Below, piece by piece: positions 40,484 through 49,495 of a stretch of 64,000 nucleotides of DNA (position 1 is the stretch's first letter; each line of letters opens with the position of its first letter). Location of the stretch: positions 62,001 to 126,000 of the forward strand of contig NZ_FYDL01000007.1 in assembly GCF_900187505.1 (NCBI RefSeq). The letters run 5' to 3'. The DNA is from Pseudomonas sp. Irchel s3h17 (lineage in GTDB: Bacteria; Pseudomonadota; Gammaproteobacteria; Pseudomonadales; Pseudomonadaceae). The position numbers were made by a program, and so were the translations under genes. The notes beneath the pieces are model-generated. The model made no database searches, was not told the DNA's origin, and saw only the letters and a list, made by a program, of their open reading frames with translations.

Positions 40484-40515
40484 ACCGTTGCCTTAAACCA
40501 CTCGGCCACACCTCC
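40428..40515 (-). tRNA. tRNA-Ser(UGA)
   Basis: 88 nt including an encoded CCA. Acceptor GGAGGTG pairs with CGCCTCC (one G-T wobble). The anticodon arm is ACGGT, loop CTTGAAA, ACCGT, with TGA as anticodon. A long variable arm (CGACTGTAACAGGTCC region) is typical of serine tRNAs, and TTCGAAT forms the T loop. The 3' 56 nt (40428-40483) double as the right attachment site of the island. Confidence 0.96.
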
Positions 40516-40534
40516 GTATTGCGTTGCGGGCGCC

Positions 40535-40562
40535 ATAATACCTGAATGAAACACACTGTCAA
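40535..40562 (-). promoter_or_regulatory. Sigma-70 promoter of tRNA-Ser
   Basis: On the minus strand, TTGACA (40562-40557) and TATTAT (40540-40535) are separated by 16 nt, with the tRNA start about 20 nt downstream of the -10 box. Confidence 0.8.
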
Positions 40563-40639
40563 ACTCTCTGCATCGCTTGTTACAGGGCGTCTGCTATGAT
40601 CTTTGCCACTGAACGTTTCAAACCTACAGGAGTGTCGCC

Positions 40640-41311
40640 ATGCGCGAACAGGATTACGCAGTCAACAACAGCGTGCAGGCCGAGCAGCTAGAAGTTAGCC
40701 GCGTCCTGCGCAACACTTATGGCTTACTCGCCCTGACGCTGGCATTCAGCGGTGTCATGGCCTACGTCGCGCAGCAGATGCGCGTTGGCTACCCGAACAT
40801 TTTCGTGGTGCTGATCGGCTTCTATGGCCTGTTCTTCCTGACCAACAAGCTTCGTGATTCGGCCTGGGGCCTGGTGTCGGCGTTCGCCCTGACCGGTTTC
40901 ATGGGCTTCCTGCTCGGCCCGATTCTCAATCGCTACCTGGGGATGCAGGGTGGCGCTGAAGTTGTCAGTTCCGCGTTTGCCATGACCGCGCTGGTATTCG
41001 GTGGCCTGTCGGCCTATGTGCTGATCACCCGCAAGGACATGAGCTTCCTCGGTGGTTTCATTACCGCTGGCTTCTTCGTGCTGCTGGGGGCAACGCTGGC
41101 GAGCTTCTTCTTCCAGATCAGCGGGCTGCAACTGGCAATCAGCGCGGGCTTCGTGCTGTTTTCTTCGGTCTGCATCCTGTTCCAGACCAGCGCCATCATT
41201 CATGGCGGCGAGCGTAACTACATCATGGCGACCATCAGCCTGTATGTGTCGATCTACAACCTGTTCATCAGCTTGTTGCAGCTGTTCGGCATCATGAGCC
41301 GCGATGACTGA
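40640..41311 (+). CDS. yccA: Bax inhibitor-1/YccA family membrane protein
   Basis: 223-aa inner-membrane protein with seven hydrophobic segments. Family marks are LRNTYGLLALTLAFSGVMAY and the C-terminal YNLFISLLQLFGI. In E. coli YccA binds and modulates the FtsH protease. AGGAG lies 8 to 9 nt before the ATG. It sits next to tRNA-Ser and, without the islands, would follow the tus genes, as in related Pseudomonas. Confidence 0.93.
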   Translation: MREQDYAVNNSVQAEQLEVSRVLRNTYGLLALTLAFSGVMAYVAQQMRVGYPNIFVVLIGFYGLFFLTNKLRDSAWGLVSAFALTGFMGFLLGPILNRYLGMQGGAEVVSSAFAMTALVFGGLSAYVLITRKDMSFLGGFITAGFFVLLGATLASFFFQISGLQLAISAGFVLFSSVCILFQTSAIIHGGERNYIMATISLYVSIYNLFISLLQLFGIMSRDD

Positions 41312-41329
41312 TCGCCGTCCTTGAACCAG

Positions 41330-41354
41330 AAAACCCGCTTCGGCGGGTTTTTTT
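41330..41354 (+). terminator. Terminator of yccA
   Basis: AAACCCGC, loop TTC, GGCGGGTTT followed by a run of T. Confidence 0.9.
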
Positions 41355-41373
41355 TTCTCTGATTCGGGGGCGG

Positions 41374-41703
41374 TCACTCGGTCACGATGATGCTGCCGTC
41401 AGCCTGTTGCCGGTAGACGGTGTAGGGCAGCAGCGCGGTGTCCAGAACACCGGAGATGAGCGCGTCTATCAATACGATAATCGTGCCGTTGTCGTGTTTT
41501 TGCTCGTCGACGCCTTCCCTCAGGGGGGCGTACAGGGTACAGAAGTCGTAGGTGACGCCGCTGTAGATACGTGGCACGGCCCCACAGTAACTTTTCTGCT
41601 CCTTGAGGCTCTTTGCTGCCGCCTCGTCGCTGCGTACAACCGTCTGAAGGGTGCCGCATCCTGCGAGCAGCAATGCTGTCAGGGCCATTGCTTGTGTTTT
41701 CAT
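41374..41703 (-). CDS. YceK/YidQ-family lipoprotein
   Basis: 109 aa with signal MKTQAMALTALLLAGC (lipobox LAGC, Cys16). The mature part has PRIYSGVTYDFCTLYAPL and a membrane-like DALISGVLDTALLPYTVYRQ, the standard end of the YceK/DUF1375 family. Function unknown. The ATG at 41703 is preferred over an earlier start because it gives a normal signal peptide. Confidence 0.85.
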   Translation of the reverse strand: MKTQAMALTALLLAGCGTLQTVVRSDEAAAKSLKEQKSYCGAVPRIYSGVTYDFCTLYAPLREGVDEQKHDNGTIIVLIDALISGVLDTALLPYTVYRQQADGSIIVTE

Positions 41704-41760
41704 ACCGTCAATCCTTCGCCGGAAAACCCCCAATCTATCCGCTTTGCGTCAAAACAGCAC

Positions 41761-42198
41761 TCAGGCCATCGGCGGCAGCCGGCGCTTGACCGGTGTCTTC
41801 TTGACGATGGCGGTGTTGGTCTCGGCGTAGCTGTTCAGGCGGTCGAGCAGGGTGTCCAGCTGTTCCATCGAGCGCACGTGCAAGCGTGCGATGAAGCAGT
41901 CATCGCCGGTGACCTTGTCGCATTCGGTGAACTCGGCAATGGCCTGGATTTGCCGTTCGACATTCTGCAACTGCCCGGGCAGCGGGCGGATGCGCACGAT
42001 CGCCTGCAGCTGATAACCAAAACACTTGGGGTCGATCTCGACGGTGTAGCCCTTGAGCACACCACGTTCTTCAAGCCGGCGCAGGCGCTCGGCGACGCTG
42101 GGTGACGACAGGCCGCTGATCTGTGCCAGGGCCTTGAGCGAGCGCCGTGAGTCTTCCATGAGGGCCGCGATCAGCAGTTGGTCAATGTCGTCAGTCAT
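41761..42198 (-). CDS. Lrp/AsnC-family regulator
   Basis: 145 aa from MTDDIDQLLIAAL. Winged helix with SRRSLKALAQISGLSSPSVA, then ERLRRLEERGVLKGYTVEID, and RAM domain with KVTGDDCFIARLHVRSMEQL. Divergent from an EamA-type exporter with about 130 nt between, which suggests that it controls that exporter in response to an amino acid, a common pairing. Confidence 0.92.
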   Translation of the reverse strand: MTDDIDQLLIAALMEDSRRSLKALAQISGLSSPSVAERLRRLEERGVLKGYTVEIDPKCFGYQLQAIVRIRPLPGQLQNVERQIQAIAEFTECDKVTGDDCFIARLHVRSMEQLDTLLDRLNSYAETNTAIVKKTPVKRRLPPMA

Positions 42199-42330
42199 AC
42201 CCGCCCCGTTAGGCAAATACGCGTATCTGCCTTGGTAATAAAGGTGAATTTACAGTTTAGCCTGCATTTGGCCATGGAGAGTGGCCAGGGAGGATTGGCA
42301 TACTTTGGGCTCACCTCGAGGAGCCTGATC

Positions 42331-43224
42331 ATGGATAACACCTTACGTCGCGGCACGCTGGAAATGACCGCCGCCATGCTGATTTCCGGAACCATCGGAT
42401 GGTTCGTGCTGGTTTCCGGCCAGCCTGTGCTGGACGTGGTGTTCTGGCGCTGCGTGTTCGGCGCGGGAACCTTGCTGCTGATTTGCGCAGGGTTCGGCTT
42501 TTTGCGCCCCGGTATTCTCAGCCGTACCACCTTCTTGCTCGCCGTGCTCAGCGGAGTGGCCATTGTCGGTAACTGGGTGTTGTTGTTTGCCTCCTATTCC
42601 AGGGCGTCGATTGCCATCGGCACGGCGGTCTACAACGTGCAGCCGTTCATGCTGGTGGGGTTGGCGGCGCTGTTCCTCGGCGAGAAAATCACCGCGCAAA
42701 AGCTGTTCTGGCTGGGGATTTCGTTTCTCGGGATGCTGGCGATTGTCAGCGCCCATGGCGAGCAGGGCGAAAGTGGGAGCGAGTACCTGTTGGGGATTGG
42801 CCTGGCACTGGGGGCCGCGCTGCTGTACGCCTTTGCTGCGCTGATCATCAAGCGCCTGACTGGCACGCCGCCCCATTTGATTGCGCTGATTCAGGTCTGC
42901 ACCGGCGTGCTCTTGCTGGCGCCGTGGGCCAACTTGTCCGCATTGCCACAACAGCCCGGCGCCTGGGCCAGCCTGTTGACCCTGGGTATCGTCCACACGG
43001 GGGTGATGTACGTACTGCTGTACGGGGCGATTCAAAAGCTGCCGACTGCAATGACCGGTGCCCTGTCGTTTATTTACCCGATCGCGGCGATCTTCGTCGA
43101 CTGGCTGGCCTTCGGTCATCGACTTGAGCTGATGCAATGGATTGGCGTGATCGCGATTCTGCTGGCCGCTGCTGGCATGCAACAGGGCTGGGGCAATGGG
43201 GTGCGCAAGGCCGTGACGCAATGA
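42331..43224 (+). CDS. EamA/DMT-family exporter
   Basis: 297-aa inner-membrane transporter with about ten hydrophobic segments in two EamA repeats (MLISGTIGWFVLVSGQPVL in the first; LLYAFAALIIKRLTGTPPHL in the second). Related proteins export amino acids or metabolites. GAGGAG lies 7 nt before the ATG at 42331; the frame is open further upstream into the regulator but that part is not transporter-like. Confidence 0.9.
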   Translation: MDNTLRRGTLEMTAAMLISGTIGWFVLVSGQPVLDVVFWRCVFGAGTLLLICAGFGFLRPGILSRTTFLLAVLSGVAIVGNWVLLFASYSRASIAIGTAVYNVQPFMLVGLAALFLGEKITAQKLFWLGISFLGMLAIVSAHGEQGESGSEYLLGIGLALGAALLYAFAALIIKRLTGTPPHLIALIQVCTGVLLLAPWANLSALPQQPGAWASLLTLGIVHTGVMYVLLYGAIQKLPTAMTGALSFIYPIAAIFVDWLAFGHRLELMQWIGVIAILLAAAGMQQGWGNGVRKAVTQ

Positions 43225-43231
43225 CCGGGCC

Positions 43232-44311
43232 TCAAATCTTCCAGTGCGGTGCGGTCTTCACCAGGCGTTGGCTCATGTCGCTCAGATTGGCGGCCAGTTG
43301 CCCGGTCAGTAGCCGGTAGCCGTCCAGGGCGCTGTACACCGGTTCGTCCATGGCGGTTGGCGCGACCGGTTCATCAAGGGTGCGCTCCAGGCGCTGGGTG
43401 GTACCGGACTGCAGGGCGCGGGCCATGCCGATCAGCATCCGTCGTATCTGTTGGTGTTCGGCTTTCAATGCCCATTGCAGTTGCGCCATGGCCTGCGCAT
43501 CGCGGGCATCGGGGCGGGTGTTGGCGAGGATTTCCAGGGTGCTGATGCACATCCGCAGGTTGCGTTGCAGGCCATCGAGTTCCGTCATGGATATCCGCAC
43601 TTCCTTGGACACCGAGGGCATCAGTGAGCGCAGTTGCACCATCACGCCATTGAGACGGCCCAGCAGCGTGAGGTAGTGGTCGTCCGTTACCGACTGGCCG
43701 CTGACGATCCGGCTGTAGATGCTGGCGCAGTCACGCAGTGCGCTGGCGAGTTTGTAGCGCCAGGAATAGACCGCGTACAGCGGCAGGGCGAAGGAAAATG
43801 CCAGGGCCAGGGCGATGCCGATCAGTATGTCGACCGTACGCCACAGGCCATCGGTGATCGGGTTGTCGCCATGGCCGGCGACGATGAACACGGTGATCGC
43901 CGACAGCAGGGCGGTGTAACCGCCCTTGCCGATGGCGTGGTAGGAGAAAAATCCGCAGACCACCGACATGCCGAAGTAGGTCAGCCACGGCAGGCCGAGC
44001 CAGGCGTGCTGCACCACCAGCAGCAAGCCCACGCCAGCCCCGATAAGGGTGCCATAGGCCCGCTCGGCGGCTTTCTTGCCGATATTGCCGTGGTGTTGCA
44101 GGCCGCCGATCACCACCAGCATGGTCACCGACGCCCATTCGCCGTGGGGCAGGTTGATCCCCGTGGTCAGCAGGATGGTCGCCAGCAGCCCCAGCGATAC
44201 CCGGACGGCGTGGATGACCCGGGCGTTGCGGTAGCGCCGGTATGGGTCGAGGACCGGGCGTAGCAGGCGCCGCAGCAACAGTGACACTCGGGATGATCGA
44301 AAGGTCGTCAT
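43232..44311 (-). CDS. FUSC-family inner-membrane protein
   Basis: 359 aa: an N-terminal block of about six membrane segments (VRVSLGLLATILLTTGINLP, GLQHHGNIGKKAAERAYGTL, GAGVGLLLVV) and a cytosolic helical C-terminal half. The GxxxxKAxxRxxGTxxG motif is the FUSC mark of aromatic-acid efflux proteins such as AaeB. Shorter than AaeB, having one membrane module. Convergent with the EamA gene (7 nt) and 30 nt downstream of the gapN-like gene on its strand. Confidence 0.85.
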   Translation of the reverse strand: MTTFRSSRVSLLLRRLLRPVLDPYRRYRNARVIHAVRVSLGLLATILLTTGINLPHGEWASVTMLVVIGGLQHHGNIGKKAAERAYGTLIGAGVGLLLVVQHAWLGLPWLTYFGMSVVCGFFSYHAIGKGGYTALLSAITVFIVAGHGDNPITDGLWRTVDILIGIALALAFSFALPLYAVYSWRYKLASALRDCASIYSRIVSGQSVTDDHYLTLLGRLNGVMVQLRSLMPSVSKEVRISMTELDGLQRNLRMCISTLEILANTRPDARDAQAMAQLQWALKAEHQQIRRMLIGMARALQSGTTQRLERTLDEPVAPTAMDEPVYSALDGYRLLTGQLAANLSDMSQRLVKTAPHWKI

Positions 44312-44341
44312 CGGGTTGGCAGATTTCCCTCGGTGGCGGTG

Positions 44342-45967
44342 TCAGAAAATGTAGTCGGTGGTCAGGAAACTCGACTCCCGGCCGCGAATGATGTCGCTGA
44401 TCAACGCTTTGTTGCTCTCCTGGAATTTGGTCGCCACCAGCGTACGAATCGAAAAAGTGCGCAGGGCATCGTGTACCGACAACGTGCCTTCGGCCGAATT
44501 CTTGCGCCCGTTGAACGGGAAGGTATCCGGGCCGCGCTGGCACTGGGCGTTGATGTTGATTCGCCCGACTTGGTTGGCGAAGGTATCGACCAGTCGCCCG
44601 ATCTCGGCGGCATCGGTGCCAAACAGGCTCAACTGCTGACCGAAGTCTGACTCAAGCACGTAGTCGATCACCGTATCCAGATCACGATAAGGCACGATCG
44701 GTACTACCGGGCCAAACTGTTCTTCCTGGTACACGCGCATGTCGGTGGTGACCGGGTACAGCACCGCCGGATAAAAGAACGAACCGCGCGACTGGCCGCC
44801 GTTGGCATTCACCACGTTGGCGCCTTTGCTGACGGCGTCGTCTACCAGGCCGTGCAGGTAATCGACCTTGCCCGACTCCGGCAACGGGGTTAGCGACACG
44901 CCGCTTTCCCACGGCATACCGGGCTTGAGGGCGGCGAGTTTCTGGTTGAATTTCTCGATAAAACGGTCGACCACGTCTTCGTGCACGAAGAGGATTTTCA
45001 GCGCGGTGCAGCGCTGGCCATTGAACGACAGCGAGCCGGTGATGGCTTCGTTGACGGCGTTGTCCAGGTCAACCTGGGGCAGCACGATACCGGGGTTCTT
45101 GGCATCCAGTCCCAGTGCTGCGCGCAGGCGATGGGGCCTGGGATGAAGCTTTTTCAGGTCGCTGGCGGCCTTGTTGGTGCCGATGAAGGCAAAGATGTCG
45201 ATCTTGCCGCTGGCCATCAGGGCGCTGACGGTCTCACGGCCGCTGCCGTAGATCACGTTGATCACGCCGGCCGGGAAGCTGTCGCGGAATGCTTCGAGCA
45301 ACGGACGAATCAGCAGTACGCCGAGCTTGGCCGGCTTGAACACCACGGTGTTGCCCATGATCAGTGCCGGGATCAGCGTGGTGAAGGTCTCGTTCAGCGG
45401 ATAGTTGTAAGGCCCCATGCACAAGGCAACGCCCAGCGGTACCCGACGGATCTGGCCCAGGGTGTCCTGTTCCAGTTCAAAGCGGCTGGAGCGCCGGTCG
45501 AGTTCCTTGAGGGCATTGATGGTGTCGACGATGTAGTCGCAGGTGCGGTCGAACTCTTTTTCCGAGTCCTTGAGGTTCTTGCCGATCTCCCACATCAACA
45601 GCTTGACCACGGCCGCGCGCTGTTCGCGCATGCGCGCGAGGAAGGCTTCGACATGCTGGATGCGTTCCGCGACGCGCATGGTGGGCCAACTGCCCTGGCC
45701 GCGGTCGTAGGCGCGGACGGCGGCGTCGAGTGCGGTGAGTGCGGTGTCGGCATCCAGCAGCGGAGTGCTGCCCAGAATCACTTGTTGGTCCTGGTGCTTG
45801 CCGGCCAGGTACACCGGGCTGCGGACCACCGCCAGGGGACCGTTCCAGATTTTCAGTTGGCCTTCGACGAGGTACTCGCGTTGCTCAAGCAGCTCGCCCG
45901 GGCGGTATGGCTCCGGGATCTCGGCGGCAGTGGGAAACAACGTGCTGAGGAGGTGTTCGGTACTCAT
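44342..45967 (-). CDS. gapN: NADP-dependent glyceraldehyde-3-phosphate dehydrogenase-like ALDH
   Basis: 541-aa aldehyde dehydrogenase of the GapN-like class, oxidising glyceraldehyde-3-phosphate to 3-phosphoglycerate without ATP formation. It has the ALDH cofactor motif GPYNYPLNETFTTLIPALIM, the catalytic Cys in FNGQRCTALKI, and EEQFGPVVPIVPY. The segment that holds the general-base Glu in ordinary ALDHs reads LGLDAKNPGIV here. Assignment to GapN rather than another ALDH comes from overall similarity to Pseudomonas proteins so named. Possibly cotranscribed with the FUSC gene. Confidence 0.82.
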   Translation of the reverse strand: MSTEHLLSTLFPTAAEIPEPYRPGELLEQREYLVEGQLKIWNGPLAVVRSPVYLAGKHQDQQVILGSTPLLDADTALTALDAAVRAYDRGQGSWPTMRVAERIQHVEAFLARMREQRAAVVKLLMWEIGKNLKDSEKEFDRTCDYIVDTINALKELDRRSSRFELEQDTLGQIRRVPLGVALCMGPYNYPLNETFTTLIPALIMGNTVVFKPAKLGVLLIRPLLEAFRDSFPAGVINVIYGSGRETVSALMASGKIDIFAFIGTNKAASDLKKLHPRPHRLRAALGLDAKNPGIVLPQVDLDNAVNEAITGSLSFNGQRCTALKILFVHEDVVDRFIEKFNQKLAALKPGMPWESGVSLTPLPESGKVDYLHGLVDDAVSKGANVVNANGGQSRGSFFYPAVLYPVTTDMRVYQEEQFGPVVPIVPYRDLDTVIDYVLESDFGQQLSLFGTDAAEIGRLVDTFANQVGRININAQCQRGPDTFPFNGRKNSAEGTLSVHDALRTFSIRTLVATKFQESNKALISDIIRGRESSFLTTDYIF

Positions 45968-46341
45968 GAGGCTACCCCGTATTGGCTGTGTGCAAGGCGG
46001 CTTGAAGACGCTCGGTTGTCAGGCGGCTTGCAGTCAAGAATGTGCTCTATGGGTTATACGCCTTAACGGCAGGTTTTTTTAACTGAAAACGTCCTGTGAA
46101 GGGCAGAGCAGAGGGGGTGAGGTGTGGTGTGTTGTCGCAAGCGTAGACGAGTTTCCCGGCGTTCGTGGAGCGGTGCGGCCCGCTTTTCTGCCTGTCTGTG
46201 GGCGATGCGCGTGGCCTCGAAAGTCCCCCTTGCTGACCCTCAATGACCTCAACCAGCCATGATGACTGGCTTAGAGTTCAGCGGTGTGTAATGACAACCA
46301 GAATGCGCCGGGCAATAGGCGCTGCACTCGTGGGGAGCGCT
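45968..46341. other. Divergent spacer before the cytochrome operon
   Basis: No gene recognised in about 370 bp. It should hold promoters for gapN (leftward) and for the cytochrome operon (rightward). An in-frame extension of the cytochrome gene reaches 46243 but lacks a good ribosome site. Confidence 0.5.
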
Positions 46342-46743
46342 ATGTGGGCAACGATTCGATACGTGCGGCGGTTAACTGATCCCGGTGGTGTGTGCCGGAC
46401 GGCTGCATTATTGGTGGTGCTGGGTGCGCTGGGTGGCTGTGGCGACAAGCCGGAAAGTAGCGCCTCGCGCACGGCAGCGGCCAATGCCATGCCGATCGAT
46501 GCAGGATTGGCACGTACCTACGACAGCAGTTGCAAATTGTGCCATGCCAACCCGGCCTCGGGTGCGCCGCTGACGGGCGACCTGCCAGCCTGGCAACCGC
46601 GTATCGCGCAAGGTGCGGACACCTTGCTGGACCACACCATCAACGGTCACAACGGCATGCCGCCGATGGGGATGTGCATGCAGTGTTCCGAAAGCGAGTT
46701 CCTGGCACTGATCGGTTTCATGTCCGGCCAACCACTCCAATAA
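46342..46743 (+). CDS. Cytochrome c5-like lipoprotein
   Basis: 133-aa c-type cytochrome. Lipoprotein signal with lipobox LGGC (LLVVLGALGGCGDK), a single heme site CKLCH, and a C-terminal GMPPMGMCMQCSESEF that offers the axial Met and an extra Cys pair as in cytochrome c5. Earlier ATGs exist, but ATG 46342 has GGGGAG about 5 nt upstream. Being first in a three-gene run, it probably takes electrons from the oxidase encoded next (inference). Confidence 0.82.
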   Translation: MWATIRYVRRLTDPGGVCRTAALLVVLGALGGCGDKPESSASRTAAANAMPIDAGLARTYDSSCKLCHANPASGAPLTGDLPAWQPRIAQGADTLLDHTINGHNGMPPMGMCMQCSESEFLALIGFMSGQPLQ

Positions 46744-46762
46744 CAATCACAAGGTGGGATTG

Positions 46763-48157
46763 ATGACCATGCACCTCACACGACGTCAGCTACTGCAGCG
46801 GGCCAGCCTTGCAGGCATGCTGGGCGCCTTGGGCAGCCACCCGGTGATGGCCGAACTGATGCGCGCGCCGCGGGTGATTCCCTGGCGCAATTGGTCGGGT
46901 GCCCAGAGCTGCCTGCCCGAGGCACGGCTGGCGCCCAGGGACCTGGACGAACTGGCCGGGGTTGTCGCCAAGGCCGCCGGCAAGGTGCGTCCGGTGGGCT
47001 CTGCCCATTCGTTCAGCGCGTTGGTGCCCACCGACGGCACGCTGCTGTCGCTGAGCAACTTCACCGGGTTGCTGGGCCATGATCCCAATACCCTGCAGGC
47101 CGAGTTTGGCGCCGGCACACCGATGTCGCGCATGGGCCCGGCATTGAAGGACGTCGGCCAGGCGCTCACCAACATGGCAGACATCGACTACCAGACGCTG
47201 GCCGGGGCGATCGCCACCTCGACCCATGGCACCGGGAAGCACTTCCAGTCTTACTCCGGCTGCGTGACGGGCGTGCAGTTGGTGACGGCCCGGGGTGAGG
47301 TGCTCGATTGCGACAGCACCCGCAACAGCGAGGTATTCAAGGCCGCTCGCGTGTCATTGGGGGCACTGGGTGTCGTCACCAAGGTGCGCATGCAGAACCG
47401 CCAGGCCTATCGTCTGCGGGAGCACCAGTGGATTGCCAAGACCGAAGAGCTGTTGGAGGACGTGGAAAAGAACGCCCGGGAGAACCAGCACTGGGAGATG
47501 CTGGTGGTGACTCATTCCGACTACGCGCTGTCGATGACCCTCAACGAAACCGTTGACCCGGCGACACCGCCCATCAGCGCCGAGGAGGAGGGTGGCAACG
47601 AATTCGTCAACCTGATCGAGAAGTTCGACAAATACGTCAGCGACTTTCCTGGCGCCCGGCGCATGTTGCTCAATAACATGCGGCATATCGCCAGTTTCGA
47701 TGACCGGGTGGGCGACTCCTTCGACATCTATGCCAACGTGCGTACCGTGCGTTTCAACGAAATGGAGTATTCGGTGCCGGCCGAGCATGGCCCGGCGTGC
47801 TTGCGGGAGATCATCAAGCTGATCGCCGACAAGGACCTGCGCACCTGGTTTCCGATCGAGTACCGTTACGTCAAGGCCGATGACATCGCCTTGAGCATGT
47901 TCGAGGGGCGCGACAGCTGTTCGATCTCGGTCCACCAGCACTACCAGATGGATCATCACAATTTCTTCGCCGCCATCGAACCGATTTTCTGGAAGTACGA
48001 GGGCCGACCGCACTGGGGCAAGCTGCACACCTTGAATGCCCGTAATCTGCAAGCACTGTACCCGCGCTGGCAGGAATTTCGTCAGGTGCGCCAGCAGCTC
48101 GACCCGGGTGGAAAGTTCTTGAACGCCCATTTGTCGTCCATTCTGGGAGTCAGCTGA
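46763..48157 (+). CDS. Tat-exported FAD-binding oxidoreductase (aldonolactone oxidase family)
   Basis: 464 aa. Twin-arginine signal (LTRRQLLQRASLAGMLGALG), then a PCMH-type FAD domain with RPVGSAHSFSALVPTDGTLL, whose His is the usual covalent FAD site in sugar-lactone oxidases, and ATSTHGTG. The C-terminal domain has HWGKLHTLN, the HWxK motif of the L-gulono/D-arabinono-lactone oxidase family. It lies 19 nt after the cytochrome gene and overlaps the next gene by one base, so a periplasmic dehydrogenase passing electrons to the cytochrome is likely. Substrate unknown. Confidence 0.88.
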   Translation: MTMHLTRRQLLQRASLAGMLGALGSHPVMAELMRAPRVIPWRNWSGAQSCLPEARLAPRDLDELAGVVAKAAGKVRPVGSAHSFSALVPTDGTLLSLSNFTGLLGHDPNTLQAEFGAGTPMSRMGPALKDVGQALTNMADIDYQTLAGAIATSTHGTGKHFQSYSGCVTGVQLVTARGEVLDCDSTRNSEVFKAARVSLGALGVVTKVRMQNRQAYRLREHQWIAKTEELLEDVEKNARENQHWEMLVVTHSDYALSMTLNETVDPATPPISAEEEGGNEFVNLIEKFDKYVSDFPGARRMLLNNMRHIASFDDRVGDSFDIYANVRTVRFNEMEYSVPAEHGPACLREIIKLIADKDLRTWFPIEYRYVKADDIALSMFEGRDSCSISVHQHYQMDHHNFFAAIEPIFWKYEGRPHWGKLHTLNARNLQALYPRWQEFRQVRQQLDPGGKFLNAHLSSILGVS

Positions 48158-49440
48158 TGGCCATCAATCGCCGGAATTTCCTGGGAGGTGTAGTGGGCAT
48201 TGGCGCGTTGCTGGCGGGTGTCGGAGCGCTATTGCGGCCCGGTGACCGTGGCGGCCCCTACAGCGATTACTTTCGCGCCTTGAACCAGGAACTGCAGCGC
48301 AACGGCCCGATGCGCCCGTTGCTGCTGATTGACCTGGATCGGCTCGACCACAACATCGACGTGGTGATGCAGTCGGTCAAGCGTGGCGGCAAACAGCTGC
48401 GTCTGGTGGAGAAATCCCTGCCATCGCCGGGGTTGCTGGCCTACATCAGCCAGCGCGCGGGCACACAACGCTTGATGTCGTTTCATCAGCCCTTTCTCAA
48501 TCATGACGCACAGCGGTTTCCCGGGTCCGACATCCTGCTGGGCAAGCCGTTGCCGGTTCGCTCGGCGGAGCTTTTCTATCGCTCGCACAAAGGTCCGTTC
48601 GACCCGGCGCGGCAGTTGCAGTGGCTGCTCGACACACCCGGGCACATGCAGCAATACCTTGCATTGGCCCAAGGGCTGGGGACGCGGTTGCGGGTGAACA
48701 TTGAGCTGGACGTCGGCCTGCATCGCGGTGGTGTGGCGGACACTGCCACGCTGGGGCAAATGCTCGGGCTGATTCGTGCTAATGCGCAGCATCTGCAATT
48801 TGCCGGCTTCATGGGTTACGACCCCTTTGTCGGCATGGGGGTGCCAGGCATTCTGGGGACGGCGGACGAGCTGTTCGCCAGGGTCATGACGCGCTACAAC
48901 GGCTACGTGGACTTTACCCGGCAGCAGTTTCCGGGGCTTTGGCATGACGGTTTGACGCTCAACACCGCCGGCAGCCCGAGTTACCGCATGCATGAGCGTG
49001 AGTCGCTGAGCAGCGAAGTGTCGGTAGGCACCGCGATGCTCAAGCCCACCCATTACGATCTGCCGTCACTGGCCGAGCATGTACCGGCAGCCTACATCGC
49101 CACCCCGGTCGTGAAACGTACCGGTGCCGTGCAGATACCGGCACTGGACGGCAAGTCGCGGCTGTTTTCCTGGTGGGACACCAATCAGCGCGAGACCTAT
49201 TTCATCTATGGTGGCAACTGGATGGCCGAGTTCGAATCGCCGCCCGGTTTGCAAAGCAACGGCCTCTATGGCCGCAGTTCCAACCAGGAGATGGTCAATG
49301 GTTCGGCGGCGGTCGGGTTGGCGGTGGATGACCAGGTGTTTCTGCGCCCGACCCAGACTGAGTCGGTGTTGCTGCAGTTTGGCGACCTGGTCGCGATGCG
49401 CGGTGGCAAGATCGTCGACACCTGGCCGGTCTACACCTGA
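48157..49440 (+). CDS. Tat-exported DSD1-like PLP enzyme (alanine-racemase fold)
   Basis: 427 aa. Twin-arginine signal (NRRNFLGGVVGIGALLAGVG), then an alanine-racemase-type barrel with LLLIDLDRLDHNIDVVM and the presumed PLP lysine in RLVEKSLPSPGLLAYI, and a C-terminal beta domain with the metal site region of D-threonine aldolase/D-serine dehydratase proteins (VNGSAAVGLAVDDQVFLRPT). The start overlaps the previous stop as TGATG. An exported PLP enzyme is unusual, since the cofactor must be loaded before Tat transport. Confidence 0.85.
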   Translation: MAINRRNFLGGVVGIGALLAGVGALLRPGDRGGPYSDYFRALNQELQRNGPMRPLLLIDLDRLDHNIDVVMQSVKRGGKQLRLVEKSLPSPGLLAYISQRAGTQRLMSFHQPFLNHDAQRFPGSDILLGKPLPVRSAELFYRSHKGPFDPARQLQWLLDTPGHMQQYLALAQGLGTRLRVNIELDVGLHRGGVADTATLGQMLGLIRANAQHLQFAGFMGYDPFVGMGVPGILGTADELFARVMTRYNGYVDFTRQQFPGLWHDGLTLNTAGSPSYRMHERESLSSEVSVGTAMLKPTHYDLPSLAEHVPAAYIATPVVKRTGAVQIPALDGKSRLFSWWDTNQRETYFIYGGNWMAEFESPPGLQSNGLYGRSSNQEMVNGSAAVGLAVDDQVFLRPTQTESVLLQFGDLVAMRGGKIVDTWPVYT

Positions 49441-49495
49441 TCCCCCGGAGCATTGCGTCGGTGCCGGTTGGGCCGGCACCGACTATTGAGGAAGG

